Shown: positions 14,907-23,986 of the stretch, in pieces
Layout of the letters: each line of letters starts with the position of its first letter
Numbering within the stretch: the first letter of the stretch is position 1
Assembly: GCF_003852315.1 (NCBI RefSeq)
Contig: NZ_CP027762.1
Coordinates: forward strand, 5,127,501 to 5,191,500
Reading direction: 5' to 3'
Origin: Pseudomonas sp. LBUM920
GTDB taxonomy: Bacteria > Pseudomonadota > Gammaproteobacteria > Pseudomonadales > Pseudomonadaceae
DNA: 64,000 bases
Position numbers and translations under genes: made by a program
The notes under the pieces: model-generated
Told to the model about the DNA's origin: nothing
What the model saw: the letters and a program-made list of their open reading frames with translations, nothing else
Database searches by the model: none

Positions 14907-15446
14907 CTATTCGTCAGCGTTCGGGTCCATGTCTGGAAACATCACTTCGATAAACCCGAACTTGCTGAAGTCGGTAATCCGCGAGGGGTACAACCGGCCG
15001 ATCAGGTGATCGCATTCATGCTGCACCACGCGCGCATGGAAACCCTCGGCGATGCGCGTAATCGGCTCGCCTTTGGGGTCGAAACCCTCGTAGCGAATCT
15101 GCTGATAACGGTCTACCGCGCCACGCAGGCCGGGCACGGACAGGCAGCCTTCATAGCCCTCTTCCACCACCGGGCTGAGCGGTGTGATCAACGGGTTGAT
15201 CAGGATGGTCTGCGGCACCGGCGGCGCATCCGGGTATCGCTCGCTGGCTTCGAAACCAAAGATCACCAGTTGCAGATCGACGCCGATCTGCGGTGCGGCC
15301 AGCCCAACGCCGCCGACGTGTTCCATGGTCTGGAACATGTCGTCAATCAACTGCCAAAGCTCGGGGCTGTCGAACATTTCCGGCGGTACCGGCGGTGCAA
15401 TACGCAGCAGGCGCTCATCGCCCATTTTCAGGATTTCACGGATCAT
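14907..15446 (-). CDS. def: Peptide deformylase
   Basis: A 179-residue metalloenzyme that removes the formyl group from nascent proteins. All three signature motifs are intact: [10 protein letters not shown] (~residue 46), EGCLSVPG (~97) with the metal-binding Cys, and QHECDHL (~142) with the two His ligands and catalytic Glu. Its ATG overlaps the stop of the yihY-like gene (ATGA), so the two are co-translated. In many bacteria def is paired with fmt; fmt is not here, so this may be the second deformylase paralogue of a pseudomonad (an inference from context). Confidence 0.95.
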   Translation of the reverse strand: MIREILKMGDERLLRIAPPVPPEMFDSPELWQLIDDMFQTMEHVGGVGLAAPQIGVDLQLVIFGFEASERYPDAPPVPQTILINPLITPLSPVVEEGYEGCLSVPGLRGAVDRYQQIRYEGFDPKGEPITRIAEGFHARVVQHECDHLIGRLYPSRITDFSKFGFIEVMFPDMDPNADE

Positions 15447-16411
15447 CGATCAGGCTCAATGGGTGTGGGCTTGGAGTGGTCCCGGCCTAGGCCTGAGACG
15501 TGCTGTTTTTCATCCGTGTCAGAAACTTCTTCGGCGGGTTCATCGAACTCCTTTTCTCCCGGGTCCTTGCCTTCAGCCGACATGTGTTCGATCACGGCAT
15601 TCATCTCCGCGCCCAGCAACAGCACCGCGGCGGAAATATAGAAGTACAGAAGCAGGACGATGATCGCACCGATACTGCCATACATGGCGTTGTAGTCGGC
15701 GAAGGTTTTGACGTAATAGCCAAAGCCCAGGGAAGCAACGATCCACACCACTACGGCGAGCACCGAGCCGGGCGTGATGAAGCGGAATTTCTGCTCCACA
15801 TCGGGCATCACGTAATACATGAGGGCCACGGCGAACATCAGCAGAATCACGATCAGCGGCCAGCGCAGGATGGTCCACAAAGTCACCACAAATTCCTGCA
15901 TGCCGATCTGTCCGGCGAGCCACTCCATCACCTGCGGGCCAAGCACCATCAAGGCGGCTGCAGCGAGCAGCATGCCGGCGATGCCGACGGTGTAGAACAC
16001 CGAGAGCGGGAAGCGCTTCCAGATCGGACGGCCTTCGACCACGTCGTAGGCAGCGTTCATCGCGCTCATCATCAGCCGTACACCGGCGGAGGCGGTCCAC
16101 AGGGCGATCACGATACCAACGGAGAGCAAGCCACCTTTGGACTGCTGCAACTGGTCGATCACCGGGTTGACCTGCTCCAGCGCCTGGGGCGGCAGCACCA
16201 GTTCCGATTGCATGCGCAGCCAGGTGAAGAAGTCCGGCAGGTGCAGGAAACCAATCAGGGCGATAAGGAACAGCAGGAAGGGAAACAATGAGAACAGCAT
16301 CTGGTAGGCCAGTGCCGAGGCATAGGTGGGCATTTCGTCATCGACGAATTCCTTGACGGTGCGCACCAGCACCTTATGCAGGGGTAAACCTTGTAATACC
16401 GGAAAAATCAT
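15443..16411 (-). CDS. YihY/BrkB-family inner-membrane protein
   Basis: A 322-residue membrane protein with about six transmembrane segments (for example [40 protein letters not shown] and [29 protein letters not shown]). The conserved YihY core motif around SASAL/ASALAYQ is present as [17 protein letters not shown]. It ends in an acidic, hydrophilic cytosolic tail (about residues 285-322, rich in Glu, Asp and Lys). The family was once called ribonuclease BN by mistake; its role is still unclear. It is translationally coupled to def downstream. Confidence 0.9.
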   Translation of the reverse strand: MIFPVLQGLPLHKVLVRTVKEFVDDEMPTYASALAYQMLFSLFPFLLFLIALIGFLHLPDFFTWLRMQSELVLPPQALEQVNPVIDQLQQSKGGLLSVGIVIALWTASAGVRLMMSAMNAAYDVVEGRPIWKRFPLSVFYTVGIAGMLLAAAALMVLGPQVMEWLAGQIGMQEFVVTLWTILRWPLIVILLMFAVALMYYVMPDVEQKFRFITPGSVLAVVVWIVASLGFGYYVKTFADYNAMYGSIGAIIVLLLYFYISAAVLLLGAEMNAVIEHMSAEGKDPGEKEFDEPAEEVSDTDEKQHVSGLGRDHSKPTPIEPDR

Positions 16412-16534
16412 AGCGTCTCCTTTCGCCGCAAAAGGGTGAGGTCGTGGGCGACTCAGGGGCCGTTTTCTACATCAAAAGTAGCCTACTTGGCGACTTTGAA
16501 ACAATTACCAGATTTTAGTTGCAGCATCTGACAT

Positions 16535-16560
16535 AAAAACGGCCATCCGTGGATGGCCGT
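16535..16560 (-). terminator. Rho-independent terminator for the CsbD-like gene
   Basis: A perfect 10-bp stem (ACGGCCATCC, loop of 2, GGATGGCCGT) is followed on the minus strand by a T-run. It lies 33 nt beyond the csbD-like stop. Confidence 0.85.
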
Positions 16561-16592
16561 CGGGCTGCACGCATACAGCCAACGATTCAGAC

Positions 16593-16778
16593 TTACTTGG
16601 TGGCTTTTTTTACCGCGTCTTTGGTATCGCCCACCGCTTTCTGCACTTCGCCTTTCTTTTCCTGAACCACGCCTTCGGCGCGCAGCTTGTCGTTGCCAGT
16701 CACTTTGCCAACACCTTGCTTGACGTTGCCGACGGCTTCGTTAGCCAAACCTTTTGCCTTATCCGATGTGCTGCTCAT
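16593..16778 (-). CDS. CsbD-family stress protein
   Basis: A 61-residue, highly charged, Lys/Glu/Gly-rich protein with the CsbD pattern [31 protein letters not shown]. These abundant small proteins are induced by general stress; their mechanism is unknown. The ATG has an ideal AGGAG seven nt upstream. On the minus strand further up, AAACTC (16846-16851), 17 nt, TCAAT (16824-16828) loosely resembles an AlgU/ECF envelope-stress promoter, which would suit the family. That promoter call is weak. Confidence 0.9.
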   Translation of the reverse strand: MSSTSDKAKGLANEAVGNVKQGVGKVTGNDKLRAEGVVQEKKGEVQKAVGDTKDAVKKATK

Positions 16779-16976
16779 GGTATTTCTCCTGGAACAATCG
16801 AGGTTTTTGGTCATTACGTAGAGATTGACCCGAGGCTGTTCGGCAGAGTTTCAATTATTTTTCGACGGGCATTTCATCGCCGCTTGCAGGTTTGGCTTTA
16901 TGTTTTGCAGCCAACCCACGAGAATGCCCCGCACATTCAGGCTATAACGCTGAATAACAGATCCCGTAGGAAGGTT

Positions 16977-17354
16977 ATGAAACTCAATAAAGCACAGGCT
17001 ATCGCCCGCAGAAACCAGGAACTGGGCGGTGCCGTACTCGGCCTCAACAACTGCCACTTCACCGACCTGGACCGCAAACGCAACATCTGGTGGTTCGACC
17101 TGCCGGTGGGCCGTATTGCCGTGGGCCAGTACGAGTGGATTCACTTGTTGATGCACAACGCCGAGTCCGACCAGTTGCTGCACCTGAAGGTGCCGACAGC
17201 ATTTTTGCGTGAAAAACTTGAAGGGCTGGTAGTGCGCAATGCAGGCAAGCGCAGCCCGGAGATCACGCTGGAGCTGAGCGCGGACAAGGATTCGTTCCTC
17301 ACCGATGTGCGCCCGGCAGGTGCGGGTGTGAGCTTCGCGCAGTTTGCGGTGTAA
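16977..17354 (+). CDS. Conserved hypothetical protein (125 aa)
   Basis: A 125-residue soluble protein with no signal peptide or membrane segment and no family I recognise. It begins MKLNKAQAIARRNQELGGAV. It contains RNIWWFDLPVGRIAVGQYEWIHLLMH and ends with DVRPAGAGVSFAQFAV, giving a mixed alpha/beta pattern. An AGGAAGGTT precedes the ATG at 16977. It is a single gene flanked by the divergent CsbD gene and a REP doublet. Ordinary codon use suggests a resident gene of the genus. No function can be given. Confidence 0.75.
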   Translation: MKLNKAQAIARRNQELGGAVLGLNNCHFTDLDRKRNIWWFDLPVGRIAVGQYEWIHLLMHNAESDQLLHLKVPTAFLREKLEGLVVRNAGKRSPEITLELSADKDSFLTDVRPAGAGVSFAQFAV

Positions 17355-17371
17355 AAACGCAGATCAAACAT

Positions 17372-17458
17372 GTGGCAGCGGGCTTGCTCGCGAACACGGT
17401 GTGTCAGTCGCCGGATGTGTTACTGACCCGCCACTTTCGCGAGCAAGCCCGCTCCCGC
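17372..17458. repeat. REP doublet (GCGGGCTTGCTCGCGAA class)
   Basis: GTGGCAGCGGGCTTGCTCGCGAA and an inverted copy GCGAGCAAGCCCGCTCCCGC are separated by about 38 nt. It lies in a convergent gap. Confidence 0.85.
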
Positions 17459-17485
17459 ATCTGGATTGCATTCCAATCCAGGCAT

Positions 17486-17514
17486 AAAAAAACCCCGCAA
17501 TTGCGGGGTTTTTT
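17486..17514. terminator. Bidirectional rho-independent terminator
   Basis: AACCCCGCAATTGCGGGGTT is a perfect 20-nt palindrome flanked by an A-run on the left and a T-run on the right. It can end transcription of fadD1 on the minus strand and of the hypothetical gene on the plus strand. Confidence 0.9.
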
Positions 17515-17520
17515 ATTGGG

Positions 17521-19212
17521 TTACTTTTTCAGGCCCAGCTTCTTCAGTTCTTCATCACGCAATTCACGTCGCAGGATTTTGCCCACGTTGGTGGTCGGCA
17601 ACGCATCACGGAACTCAACGGCCTTGGGTACCTTGTAGCCGGTGACGTTGGCGCGCATGTGCTCCATCACCTGATCTTTGGTCAGGGTGGCACCGGGCTT
17701 GACCACGATGAAGATCTTGATGTGCTCCCCGGACTTTTCATCCGGCACGCCGATGGCCGCGCACTGCAGCACGCCGGGCAGGGTTGCCAGCACGTCTTCC
17801 AATTCGTTGGGATAGACGTTGAAGCCGGAGACCAGAATCATGTCTTTCTTGCGGTCGACGATGCGCATGTAGCCGTCAGGCTGGATGATCGCGATGTCAC
17901 CGGTCTTCAACCAGCCTTCGCCGTCGAGGATTTCGGCGGTGGCATCTTCGCGCTGCCAGTAGCCCTTCATCACTTGCGGGCCCTTGACGCACAGTTCGCC
18001 GATTTCACCGAGGGCCAGCTCGACGCCGTCATCGGTGATGACTTTGCACACAGTCGAAGGCACCGGAATGCCGATGGTGCCGATCTGGATGTTCTGGATC
18101 GGATTGACCGTGGCCACCGGGCTGGTTTCGGTCATGCCGTAGCCTTCGCAGATGTTGCAACCGGTCACGTCTTTCCAACGCTCGGCCGCGGCCAGTTGCA
18201 GGGCCATGCCGCCGGAAAGGGTGACTTTCAGCGCAGAGAAGTCCAGCTTGCGAAAGCCTTCGTTGTTGCACAGCGCCACGAACAACGTGTTGAGGCCGAC
18301 AAAGCCGCTGAACTTCCACTTCGACAGTTCCTTGACCATCGCCGGCAAGTCGCGCGGGTTGCTGATCAGGATGTTGTGGTTGCCGATCAGCATCATCGCC
18401 ATGCAATGAAAGGTGAAGGCATAGATGTGGTACAGCGGCAGCGGCGTGATCAGGATTTCGCAACCTTCGTTGAGGTTGGAGCCCATCAGCGCCTTGCATT
18501 GCAGCATGTTGGCGACCAGGTTGCGGTGGGTGAGCATCGCGCCCTTGGCCACGCCGGTGGTGCCGCCGGTGTATTGCAGCACGGCAACATCGCTGCTGGC
18601 CGGGCTGGCATCATTGACCGCCTGGCCGTGCCCCTTGGCCAGCACGTCGTTGAACTTGATCGCCTTGGGCAAGTGATAGGCCGGGACCATTTTCTTCACG
18701 TACTTGATGACGCTGTTGATCAGCAGGCGCTTGAACGGCGACAACAGGTCGGCGACTTCAGTGACGATCACGTGTTTGACGGCGGTCTTGGGCACGACTT
18801 TTTCAGCCAGGTGCGCCATGTTCGCCAGGCAGACCAGGGCCTTGGCCCCGGAGTCATTAAATTGGTGTTCCATTTCCCGCGCGGTATACAGCGGGTTGGT
18901 GTTGACCACGATCAGGCCGGCACGGATGGCGCCGAACACGGCAACCGGGTATTGCAGGACGTTGGGCAGTTGCACGGCGATGCGATCGCCAGGCTTCAAG
19001 TCGGTATGTTGTTGCAGGTAAGCGGCGAAAGCACCGGACAATTCGTACAGTTCACCGTAGGTGATTGTTTTGCCCAGGTTGCTGAAAGCCGGCTTGTCGG
19101 CGAAGCGCTGGCAGGACTGCTTCAGTACCGCCTGAATATTTGGATACTCGTCTGGATTGATGTCTGCAGCAATCCCGGCGGGGTACTTATCCTTCCAAAA
19201 GTCTTCGTTCAT
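17521..19212 (-). CDS. fadD1: Long-chain acyl-CoA synthetase FadD1
   Basis: A 563-residue AMP-forming ligase that activates fatty acids to acyl-CoA. The AMP-binding P-loop reads LQYTGGTTGVAKGAMLTHRN (about residues 210-228). Further motifs are EGYGMTETSPVATVNP, GWLKTGDIAIIQPDGYMRIVDRKKDMI (the FACS signature with the hinge Asp/Arg) and the catalytic Lys segment PTTNVGKILRRELRDEE. It is the second of two tandem fadD genes on the minus strand. The pair, with an alpha/beta hydrolase and a MaoC gene beyond, matches the fadD1-fadD2 neighbourhood of P. aeruginosa. The 389-nt gap to fadD2 holds its own upstream region with a palindrome at 19245-19261. Confidence 0.93.
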   Translation of the reverse strand: MNEDFWKDKYPAGIAADINPDEYPNIQAVLKQSCQRFADKPAFSNLGKTITYGELYELSGAFAAYLQQHTDLKPGDRIAVQLPNVLQYPVAVFGAIRAGLIVVNTNPLYTAREMEHQFNDSGAKALVCLANMAHLAEKVVPKTAVKHVIVTEVADLLSPFKRLLINSVIKYVKKMVPAYHLPKAIKFNDVLAKGHGQAVNDASPASSDVAVLQYTGGTTGVAKGAMLTHRNLVANMLQCKALMGSNLNEGCEILITPLPLYHIYAFTFHCMAMMLIGNHNILISNPRDLPAMVKELSKWKFSGFVGLNTLFVALCNNEGFRKLDFSALKVTLSGGMALQLAAAERWKDVTGCNICEGYGMTETSPVATVNPIQNIQIGTIGIPVPSTVCKVITDDGVELALGEIGELCVKGPQVMKGYWQREDATAEILDGEGWLKTGDIAIIQPDGYMRIVDRKKDMILVSGFNVYPNELEDVLATLPGVLQCAAIGVPDEKSGEHIKIFIVVKPGATLTKDQVMEHMRANVTGYKVPKAVEFRDALPTTNVGKILRRELRDEELKKLGLKK

Positions 19213-19244
19213 GGAAGCCCACTCCTCAGCGACGCGAATTCATC

Positions 19245-19261
19245 ATCGCATTTGATGCGAT
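19245..19261. promoter_or_regulatory. Candidate operator palindrome upstream of fadD1
   Basis: ATCGCAT-TTG-ATGCGAT is a perfect 7-bp inverted repeat, 33 nt upstream of the fadD1 start. It has the size and symmetry of a dimeric-regulator site. It does not fit the PsrA pattern (CAAAC-N-GTTTG), so the regulator is unknown. Confidence 0.4.
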
Positions 19262-19491
19262 TATTATTGGTGTATGTTTTTTTAAGGTGAGTCTGGCGCT
19301 TTCAAGCAGGCCGAGAAGTCACAAAGCGCGCCGAGAGTAGCAGCTTTGCCAAGGGCCGCCTAGAGCCAAAAGGGGCCCCTACGGTCATAAACATGACTGT
19401 CCTACAATATTTGGTCACACTTTAAGCAGCGATCAAATATCCCAGCAAAAGGCTCTGGAATAGGGTTTTCAGGGCAATAAAGAATCTATGT

Positions 19492-19577
19492 GTAAGGGGG
19501 CTTGCCCCCGACAGCGGTGTTTAAGCCAACACATCTGCTGACTGATACACCGCCATCGGGGGCAAGCCCCCTCCCAC
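19492..19577. repeat. REP doublet (GGGGGCTTGCCCCCGA class)
   Basis: GTAAGGGGGCTTGCCCCCGA and the inverted GGGGGCAAGCCCCCTCCCAC are separated by about 45 nt. This is a third sequence class of REP, seen again at 58.0-58.1 kb. Confidence 0.85.
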
Positions 19578-19601
19578 ATTTTGAGTGGCTTTCAATCATG
19601 G

Positions 19602-21290
19602 TCAGGCGATGTCGCGAAGCTCCCTGCGCAAAATTTTGCCCACCGGCGTCATCGGCAGCGAGTCGCGCAACACAATATGCTTGGGTACTTTGTACCCGGT
19701 GAAATTGGTCTTGCAGTACGCCTTCAGCTCTTCAAGGCTCACGCCTTGGGTACGCGCCACCACAAACAGCTTCACCGCCTCCCCGGTGCGGTCATCCGGC
19801 ACGCCGATGACCGCGCAGTTGGCCACCGCCGGGTGGGCCATCACCACGTCTTCGATCTCGTTGGGGTAAACGTTGAAGCCCGAAACGATGATCAGGTCTT
19901 TCTTGCGATCAACAATGCTTACGAAGCCATCGTTGTCGATCACCGCAATGTCACCCGTCTTGAGCCAACCGTCGGCGTCCAGCGCCTCGGCGGTAGCGGC
20001 CGGCTGCTGCCAGTACCCCTTCATCACCTGCGGGCCCTTGATGCACAGTTCGCCGCGCTCACCCAATGGCAGCTCGTGCCCGTCATCGTCGATCACCTTC
20101 ATCGCCGTACCCGGCACCGGAATCCCCACTGTGCCCAGGCGCGATTGGCTGCCGTACGGGTTGGTGCTGGCCACGGGTGAGGTTTCAGTCAGGCCGTAGC
20201 CTTCGCCGATGGAACACCCGGTCACCGCCTTCCAGCGCTCGGCCGTGGCCTTGATCAGGGCGGTGCCGCCGGAGTTGGTGATCTTGAGGTGGGAGAAATC
20301 CAGGGTCTTGAAGTCGGGGTGGTCCATCAGTGCCACAAACAGGGTGTTGAGCCCCAGCAGGCAGGAGAACCGCCACTTTTTCAGCTCCTTGATGAACCCG
20401 CCGATGTCGCGCGGGTTGGTGATCAGCACGTTGTGGTTGCCGGTCACCATCATGCACATGCAGTTCGCCGTGAAGGCATAGATGTGGTACAGCGGCAGCG
20501 GCGCGATCATCACCTCCTGCCCTTCCTTTACCAGCGGCTGGCCATCGTCGGTGACCTGGGACATGCACGCCCGGGCCTGCTGCATATTCGCCACCAGGTT
20601 GCCGTGGGTGAGCATCGCGCCCTTGGCCAGGCCAGTGGTGCCGCCGGTGTATTGCAGCACGGCGATGTCGTCCAGCGTGACCGGATGCCGGGTCAACCCC
20701 TGCCCCGCGCCCATGCGCAATGCGCGTTTGAACGACACCGCCCGTGGCAGGTGGTAGGCCGGGACCATTTTCTTGACTTTGTCGACCACGGTATTGATCA
20801 ACCAGCCCTTGGCGGCGGGCATGAAGTCGCCCATTTTGGCTTCGATCAGGTAGTCGATCTCGGTGTCGGCGCACACCTCCTGCACCCTCGCACCGAACAG
20901 GTTGAGGTACACCAGCGCACGCACGCCGGCATCCTTGAACTGGTGACGCATCTCGCGCGGGGTGTACAACGGGTTGGTGTTGACCACGATCAGCCCGGCA
21001 CGCAGTGCGCCGAATACGGCAATCGGGTAATGCAGCACGTTGGGCAACTGCACCGCGATACGCTCGCCCGGCTTGAGGTCGGTGTGTTGCTGCAGGTAAC
21101 CGGCGAACGCAGCACTCTGGCGCTCAAGCTCGGCGTAGGTCAGGGTGATGCCCATGTTGCTGAACGCCGGACGGTCGGCAAAGGCCTTGCAGGAACGTTC
21201 GAAGACTTCGATCACCGACTTGTACGTGGTGAGGTCGATGTCATTGGGAACGCCCGCGGCGCGTTTGTCATTCCAGAAATCAGGTTGCAT
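19602..21290 (-). CDS. fadD2: Long-chain acyl-CoA synthetase FadD2
   Basis: A 562-residue acyl-CoA synthetase closely similar to the downstream FadD1. It shares AGYLQQHTDLKPGERIAVQL, the P-loop LQYTGGTTGLAKGAMLTHGN, EGYGLTETSPVAS, GWLKTGDIAVIDNDGFVSIVDRKKDLI and VGKILRRELRD. The ATG is complement 21288-21290 (MQPDFWNDK). It is upstream of fadD1 on the same strand and divergent from the lysophospholipase-like gene. The two paralogues probably differ in chain-length preference, as in P. aeruginosa; the sequence alone does not show which. Confidence 0.93.
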   Translation of the reverse strand: MQPDFWNDKRAAGVPNDIDLTTYKSVIEVFERSCKAFADRPAFSNMGITLTYAELERQSAAFAGYLQQHTDLKPGERIAVQLPNVLHYPIAVFGALRAGLIVVNTNPLYTPREMRHQFKDAGVRALVYLNLFGARVQEVCADTEIDYLIEAKMGDFMPAAKGWLINTVVDKVKKMVPAYHLPRAVSFKRALRMGAGQGLTRHPVTLDDIAVLQYTGGTTGLAKGAMLTHGNLVANMQQARACMSQVTDDGQPLVKEGQEVMIAPLPLYHIYAFTANCMCMMVTGNHNVLITNPRDIGGFIKELKKWRFSCLLGLNTLFVALMDHPDFKTLDFSHLKITNSGGTALIKATAERWKAVTGCSIGEGYGLTETSPVASTNPYGSQSRLGTVGIPVPGTAMKVIDDDGHELPLGERGELCIKGPQVMKGYWQQPAATAEALDADGWLKTGDIAVIDNDGFVSIVDRKKDLIIVSGFNVYPNEIEDVVMAHPAVANCAVIGVPDDRTGEAVKLFVVARTQGVSLEELKAYCKTNFTGYKVPKHIVLRDSLPMTPVGKILRRELRDIA

Positions 21291-21511
21291 TATTCTTGTC
21301 CTCTTACCTGAGTGTGTCCGACCGCTGCAGCGATAAAAACGTGCTGCTATAAAAAGCGGAGCTTTGGGGACGTTAGCAGCTATGGCCAAACAGGCAAATA
21401 CAGGAAAGAGCGTCATTAATTGCGTGAATCTTCCTACAAGGGCCTGCACTGATCAGACGCAAGCCCGAGGATGAGCTATACACTGCAACGACCCTGAGCA
21501 AAGGAAGCGCC

Positions 21512-22456
21512 ATGAACCACTGCACCTTCTGGCTGACCGCGAATGACCGCAGCCGCCTGTACGTCAATCAATGGCTGCCGGAAGGCGAGACCCGGGCAGT
21601 CGTCATGCTGTCCCACGGCATGGCCGAGCACAGTGGTCGATATGCACGCCTGGCCCAAGCCCTGTGCGGTGCCGGTTACGGTCTGTATGCGCTGGACCAG
21701 CGCGGTCATGGCCGCACCGCCGATGAAGGCACGCTGGGGTTGTACGCCGAAAAGGACGGCTGGAACAAAGTAGTGGGCGACCTGGCCAGCCTCAACCAGC
21801 ACATCGGCCAGCAGAAGCCGGGGCTGCCCATTATCCTGCTGGGCCACAGCATGGGCAGCTACATCGCCCAGGCCTACCTGCTGCACCACAGCGCCAGCCT
21901 GACTGGCGCGATTCTCAGCGGGTCGAATTTCCAACCGATTGCGCTGTACCGCGCGGCGGCGGTGATTGCTCGTATCGAACGGGCACGCCAGGGCTTGCGC
22001 GGGCGCAGTGCGTTGATCGAGTTCCTGTCGTTCGGCTCGTTCAATAAAGCCTTCAAGCCCAACCGAACGGCGTTTGATTGGCTCAGTCGCGACCCGGTCG
22101 AGGTCGACCAGTACATCACCGACCCGCTGTGCGGTTTTCGCTGCACCAACCAGTTGTGGATCGACCTGCTGGGCGGCTTGCAGCAAATCAGCAAAGCGTC
22201 CAATCTCGCGCAGATCGACCCGGGCCTGCCGATCCTGGTGATGGGCGGCGAATGTGATCCGGTGAGTGAAGGCAAGCGTCTCAAAAGCCTGGCCTATGCG
22301 TTGCGTGAGGCCGGCTGCCAGCACCTGCAATTGAATATCTACCCGCAGGCGCGTCATGAAGTGTTCAATGAAACCAACCGTGATGAAGTCACAGCGGATG
22401 TACTGGCGTGGTTGCAACAGGCTCTGACCTTGCGCAGGCCGACTCGCTGCGAATAA
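21512..22456 (+). CDS. Alpha/beta hydrolase, lysophospholipase/monoacylglycerol-lipase type
   Basis: A 314-residue cytosolic alpha/beta hydrolase. The oxyanion/HG motif is VVMLSHGMAEHSGRY. The nucleophile elbow is LLGHSMGSYIAQ (Ser at about residue 117). The acid is in VMGGECDPVS, and the catalytic His is in PQARHEVFNE near residue 287. This is the Hydrolase_4 family, which releases fatty acids from lysophospholipids or monoacylglycerols. Its neighbours are two acyl-CoA synthetases and a MaoC hydratase, so supplying fatty acids for activation is a fair inference. AAGGAAGCGCC precedes the ATG. Confidence 0.9.
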   Translation: MNHCTFWLTANDRSRLYVNQWLPEGETRAVVMLSHGMAEHSGRYARLAQALCGAGYGLYALDQRGHGRTADEGTLGLYAEKDGWNKVVGDLASLNQHIGQQKPGLPIILLGHSMGSYIAQAYLLHHSASLTGAILSGSNFQPIALYRAAAVIARIERARQGLRGRSALIEFLSFGSFNKAFKPNRTAFDWLSRDPVEVDQYITDPLCGFRCTNQLWIDLLGGLQQISKASNLAQIDPGLPILVMGGECDPVSEGKRLKSLAYALREAGCQHLQLNIYPQARHEVFNETNRDEVTADVLAWLQQALTLRRPTRCE

Positions 22457-22527
22457 ATTTTCGTTTAAAATCAAACGCTTAAAATCATACTGTTTAATTA
22501 CCGATTAGCCACAGGATGCACCCCGAG

Positions 22528-22998
22528 ATGACTCAGGTTACCAACACCCCGTACGAGGCCCTCGAAGTCGGCCAGACCGCCAGCTACAGCAAGACTGTCG
22601 AAGAGCGCGATATCCAGTTGTTTGCCGCGATGTCCGGCGACCACAACCCGGTGCACCTGGATGCCGAGTACGCCAAGGCGACCATGTTCAAGGAGCGTAT
22701 CGCCCACGGCATGTTCAGCGGCGCCCTGATCAGCGCGGCCGTTGCCTGCGAGCTGCCCGGGCCGGGCACTATCTACATCGGCCAGCAGATGAGCTTCCAG
22801 AAGCCAGTGAAAATCGGCGACACCTTGACCGTGCGTCTGGAAATCCTCGAGAAGCTGCCCAAGTTTCGCGTGCGCATCGCCACTCGCGTGTTCAACCAGC
22901 GCGATGAGCTGGTAGTGGACGGTGAGGCGGAAATCCTGGCACCCCGCAAGCAGCAGGTGGTGACGTTGACCGAACTGCCGCCGATCAGCATCGGCTGA
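22528..22998 (+). CDS. MaoC-like (R)-specific enoyl-CoA hydratase
   Basis: A 156-residue hot-dog-fold protein. The hydratase-2 motif is present as LFAAMSGDHNPVHLDAEYAK (catalytic Asp and His), then RIAHGMFSGALISAAV. Such enzymes hydrate trans-2-enoyl-CoA to (R)-3-hydroxyacyl-CoA and can link beta-oxidation to PHA or rhamnolipid precursors. The ATG at 22528 (MTQVTN) is preferred because AGGA lies upstream at a workable distance; an ATG at 22516 has AGG immediately next to it. It follows the hydrolase gene on the same strand. Confidence 0.88.
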   Translation: MTQVTNTPYEALEVGQTASYSKTVEERDIQLFAAMSGDHNPVHLDAEYAKATMFKERIAHGMFSGALISAAVACELPGPGTIYIGQQMSFQKPVKIGDTLTVRLEILEKLPKFRVRIATRVFNQRDELVVDGEAEILAPRKQQVVTLTELPPISIG

Positions 22999-23021
22999 TG
23001 CCTGGGTGTAAAAATTGCCCA

Positions 23022-23053
23022 TAAAAAAAGCCCCGCATCAGCGGGGCTTTTTC
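23022..23053. terminator. Bidirectional rho-independent terminator
   Basis: AAAGCCCCGC-ATCA-GCGGGGCTTT with an A-run before and a T-run after. It separates the convergent maoC-like and DUF2383 genes. Confidence 0.9.
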
Positions 23054-23067
23054 TAATCAGGAGCGAC

Positions 23068-23535
23068 TCAAGACTGAGCGCGAGCCTGGTTACGCAGGGC
23101 TTTCACCTGGTCGTGGTTACGTTGGGCGCCATGGAACTGACGCTCAACCAGGTCACGAATACCCAGCAGGTTGTGCTTGTTGATCTTCTCGATCGCTTCT
23201 TTGTAAGCCTTCAGTGCATGGTCTTCACCGCGCTCGGCTTCGTTCAACACGGCTTCTTCATCTTTGCCGGTGACCATCGATTTCACGTCGACCCAACCAC
23301 GGTGCAGTGCGCCGGCAACCGAACCGGATTTTTCCGGATCGCCACCCAGGGCTTTCACTGCGGTTTGCAGCTCGGCGGCAGCGCTGGCGCAGTCGGCGGC
23401 ACGCTTCTGGAAGAGCGCTTTGAGCTCTGGGTGCTTGATGTCTTCAGCACAAGTTGCGAAGCCTTTCTGGCCGTCTTTGCTGGTCTCGATCAGGTCGTTG
23501 AGTACAGAGATCGATTCTTTGTTGATGTCAGTCAT
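23068..23535 (-). CDS. DUF2383 / PA2169-family four-helix-bundle stress protein
   Basis: A 155-residue, mostly helical, ferritin-like protein. It begins with SISVLNDLIETSKDGQKGFATCAEDIKHPELK and contains ERGEDHALKAYKEAIEK and LVERQFHGAQRNHDQVKALR. Conserved Glu/His pairs could hold a di-metal site. The family includes PA2169, an anaerobic or general stress protein of P. aeruginosa. On the minus strand AAACTT (23593-23598), 16 nt, TCATTA (23571-23576) resembles an AlgU/RpoE-like promoter, about 36 nt upstream of the ATG. Function is otherwise unknown. Confidence 0.88.
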   Translation of the reverse strand: MTDINKESISVLNDLIETSKDGQKGFATCAEDIKHPELKALFQKRAADCASAAAELQTAVKALGGDPEKSGSVAGALHRGWVDVKSMVTGKDEEAVLNEAERGEDHALKAYKEAIEKINKHNLLGIRDLVERQFHGAQRNHDQVKALRNQARAQS

Positions 23536-23570
23536 TTTTCAATTCCTTGTGCGGGTTAAGAAACGTGTAT

Positions 23571-23598
23571 TAATGATTGCAGCGCCCGTGCCAAGTTT
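23571..23598 (-). promoter_or_regulatory. AlgU-like promoter of the DUF2383 gene
   Basis: The minus strand has AAACTT, 16 nt, then TCATTA, close to the AlgU consensus GAACTT-N16/17-TCTGA. Position and orientation suit the downstream stress gene. Chance occurrence cannot be excluded. Confidence 0.35.
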
Positions 23599-23739
23599 TT
23601 AAAAACAACTTTTCCTTTATTTTTCAACGAGATAAAAATTATTGAACCATCTGTATGCGAGTTATTTGCATGATCTGTCATTTGGCCTTCATGCAGAATG
23701 CCTGTATTTTCCAAGGTCTCGACTTAAACGCCTGATGCC

Positions 23740-23976
23740 ATGAACCCCGAAAAACTCGAATTGCTGATCACCCGCGAAATGCCCTTCGGCAAATACAAGG
23801 GGCGGATCATCGCCGACTTGCCCGGCCCCTACCTGAACTGGTTTGCCCGCGAGGGATTTCCTCACGGCGAGTTGGGCGGCTTGCTGGCATTGATGCAGGA
23901 AATTGACCACAACGGCCTGTCCGAACTATTGGAACCGCTGCGCGTAAAGCACGGCAAACCTGCCCCCCGCCACTGA
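23740..23976 (+). CDS. DUF3820-family small protein
   Basis: A 78-residue protein with the DUF3820 core MPFGKYKGRIIADLPGPYLNWFAREGFPHGELG. The family resembles a small domain found in exonuclease-related proteins and has been called a putative quorum-sensing-regulated virulence factor; no activity is established. No strong ribosome-binding site precedes the ATG at 23740. The class V aminotransferase gene begins 11 nt after the stop, so the two are probably co-transcribed. Confidence 0.82.
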   Translation: MNPEKLELLITREMPFGKYKGRIIADLPGPYLNWFAREGFPHGELGGLLALMQEIDHNGLSELLEPLRVKHGKPAPRH

Positions 23977-23986
23977 GAGTCTCGCC

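Larger units (their letters stand above)
19213..19601. other. fadD1-fadD2 intergenic region
   Basis: A 389-nt gap with no credible gene. It holds the ATCGCAT/ATGCGAT palindrome near fadD1, a T-rich stretch (about 19260-19285) likely part of the fadD1 promoter, and a REP doublet near fadD2. No T-rich terminator of fadD2 was seen other than the REP stem. Confidence 0.6.
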
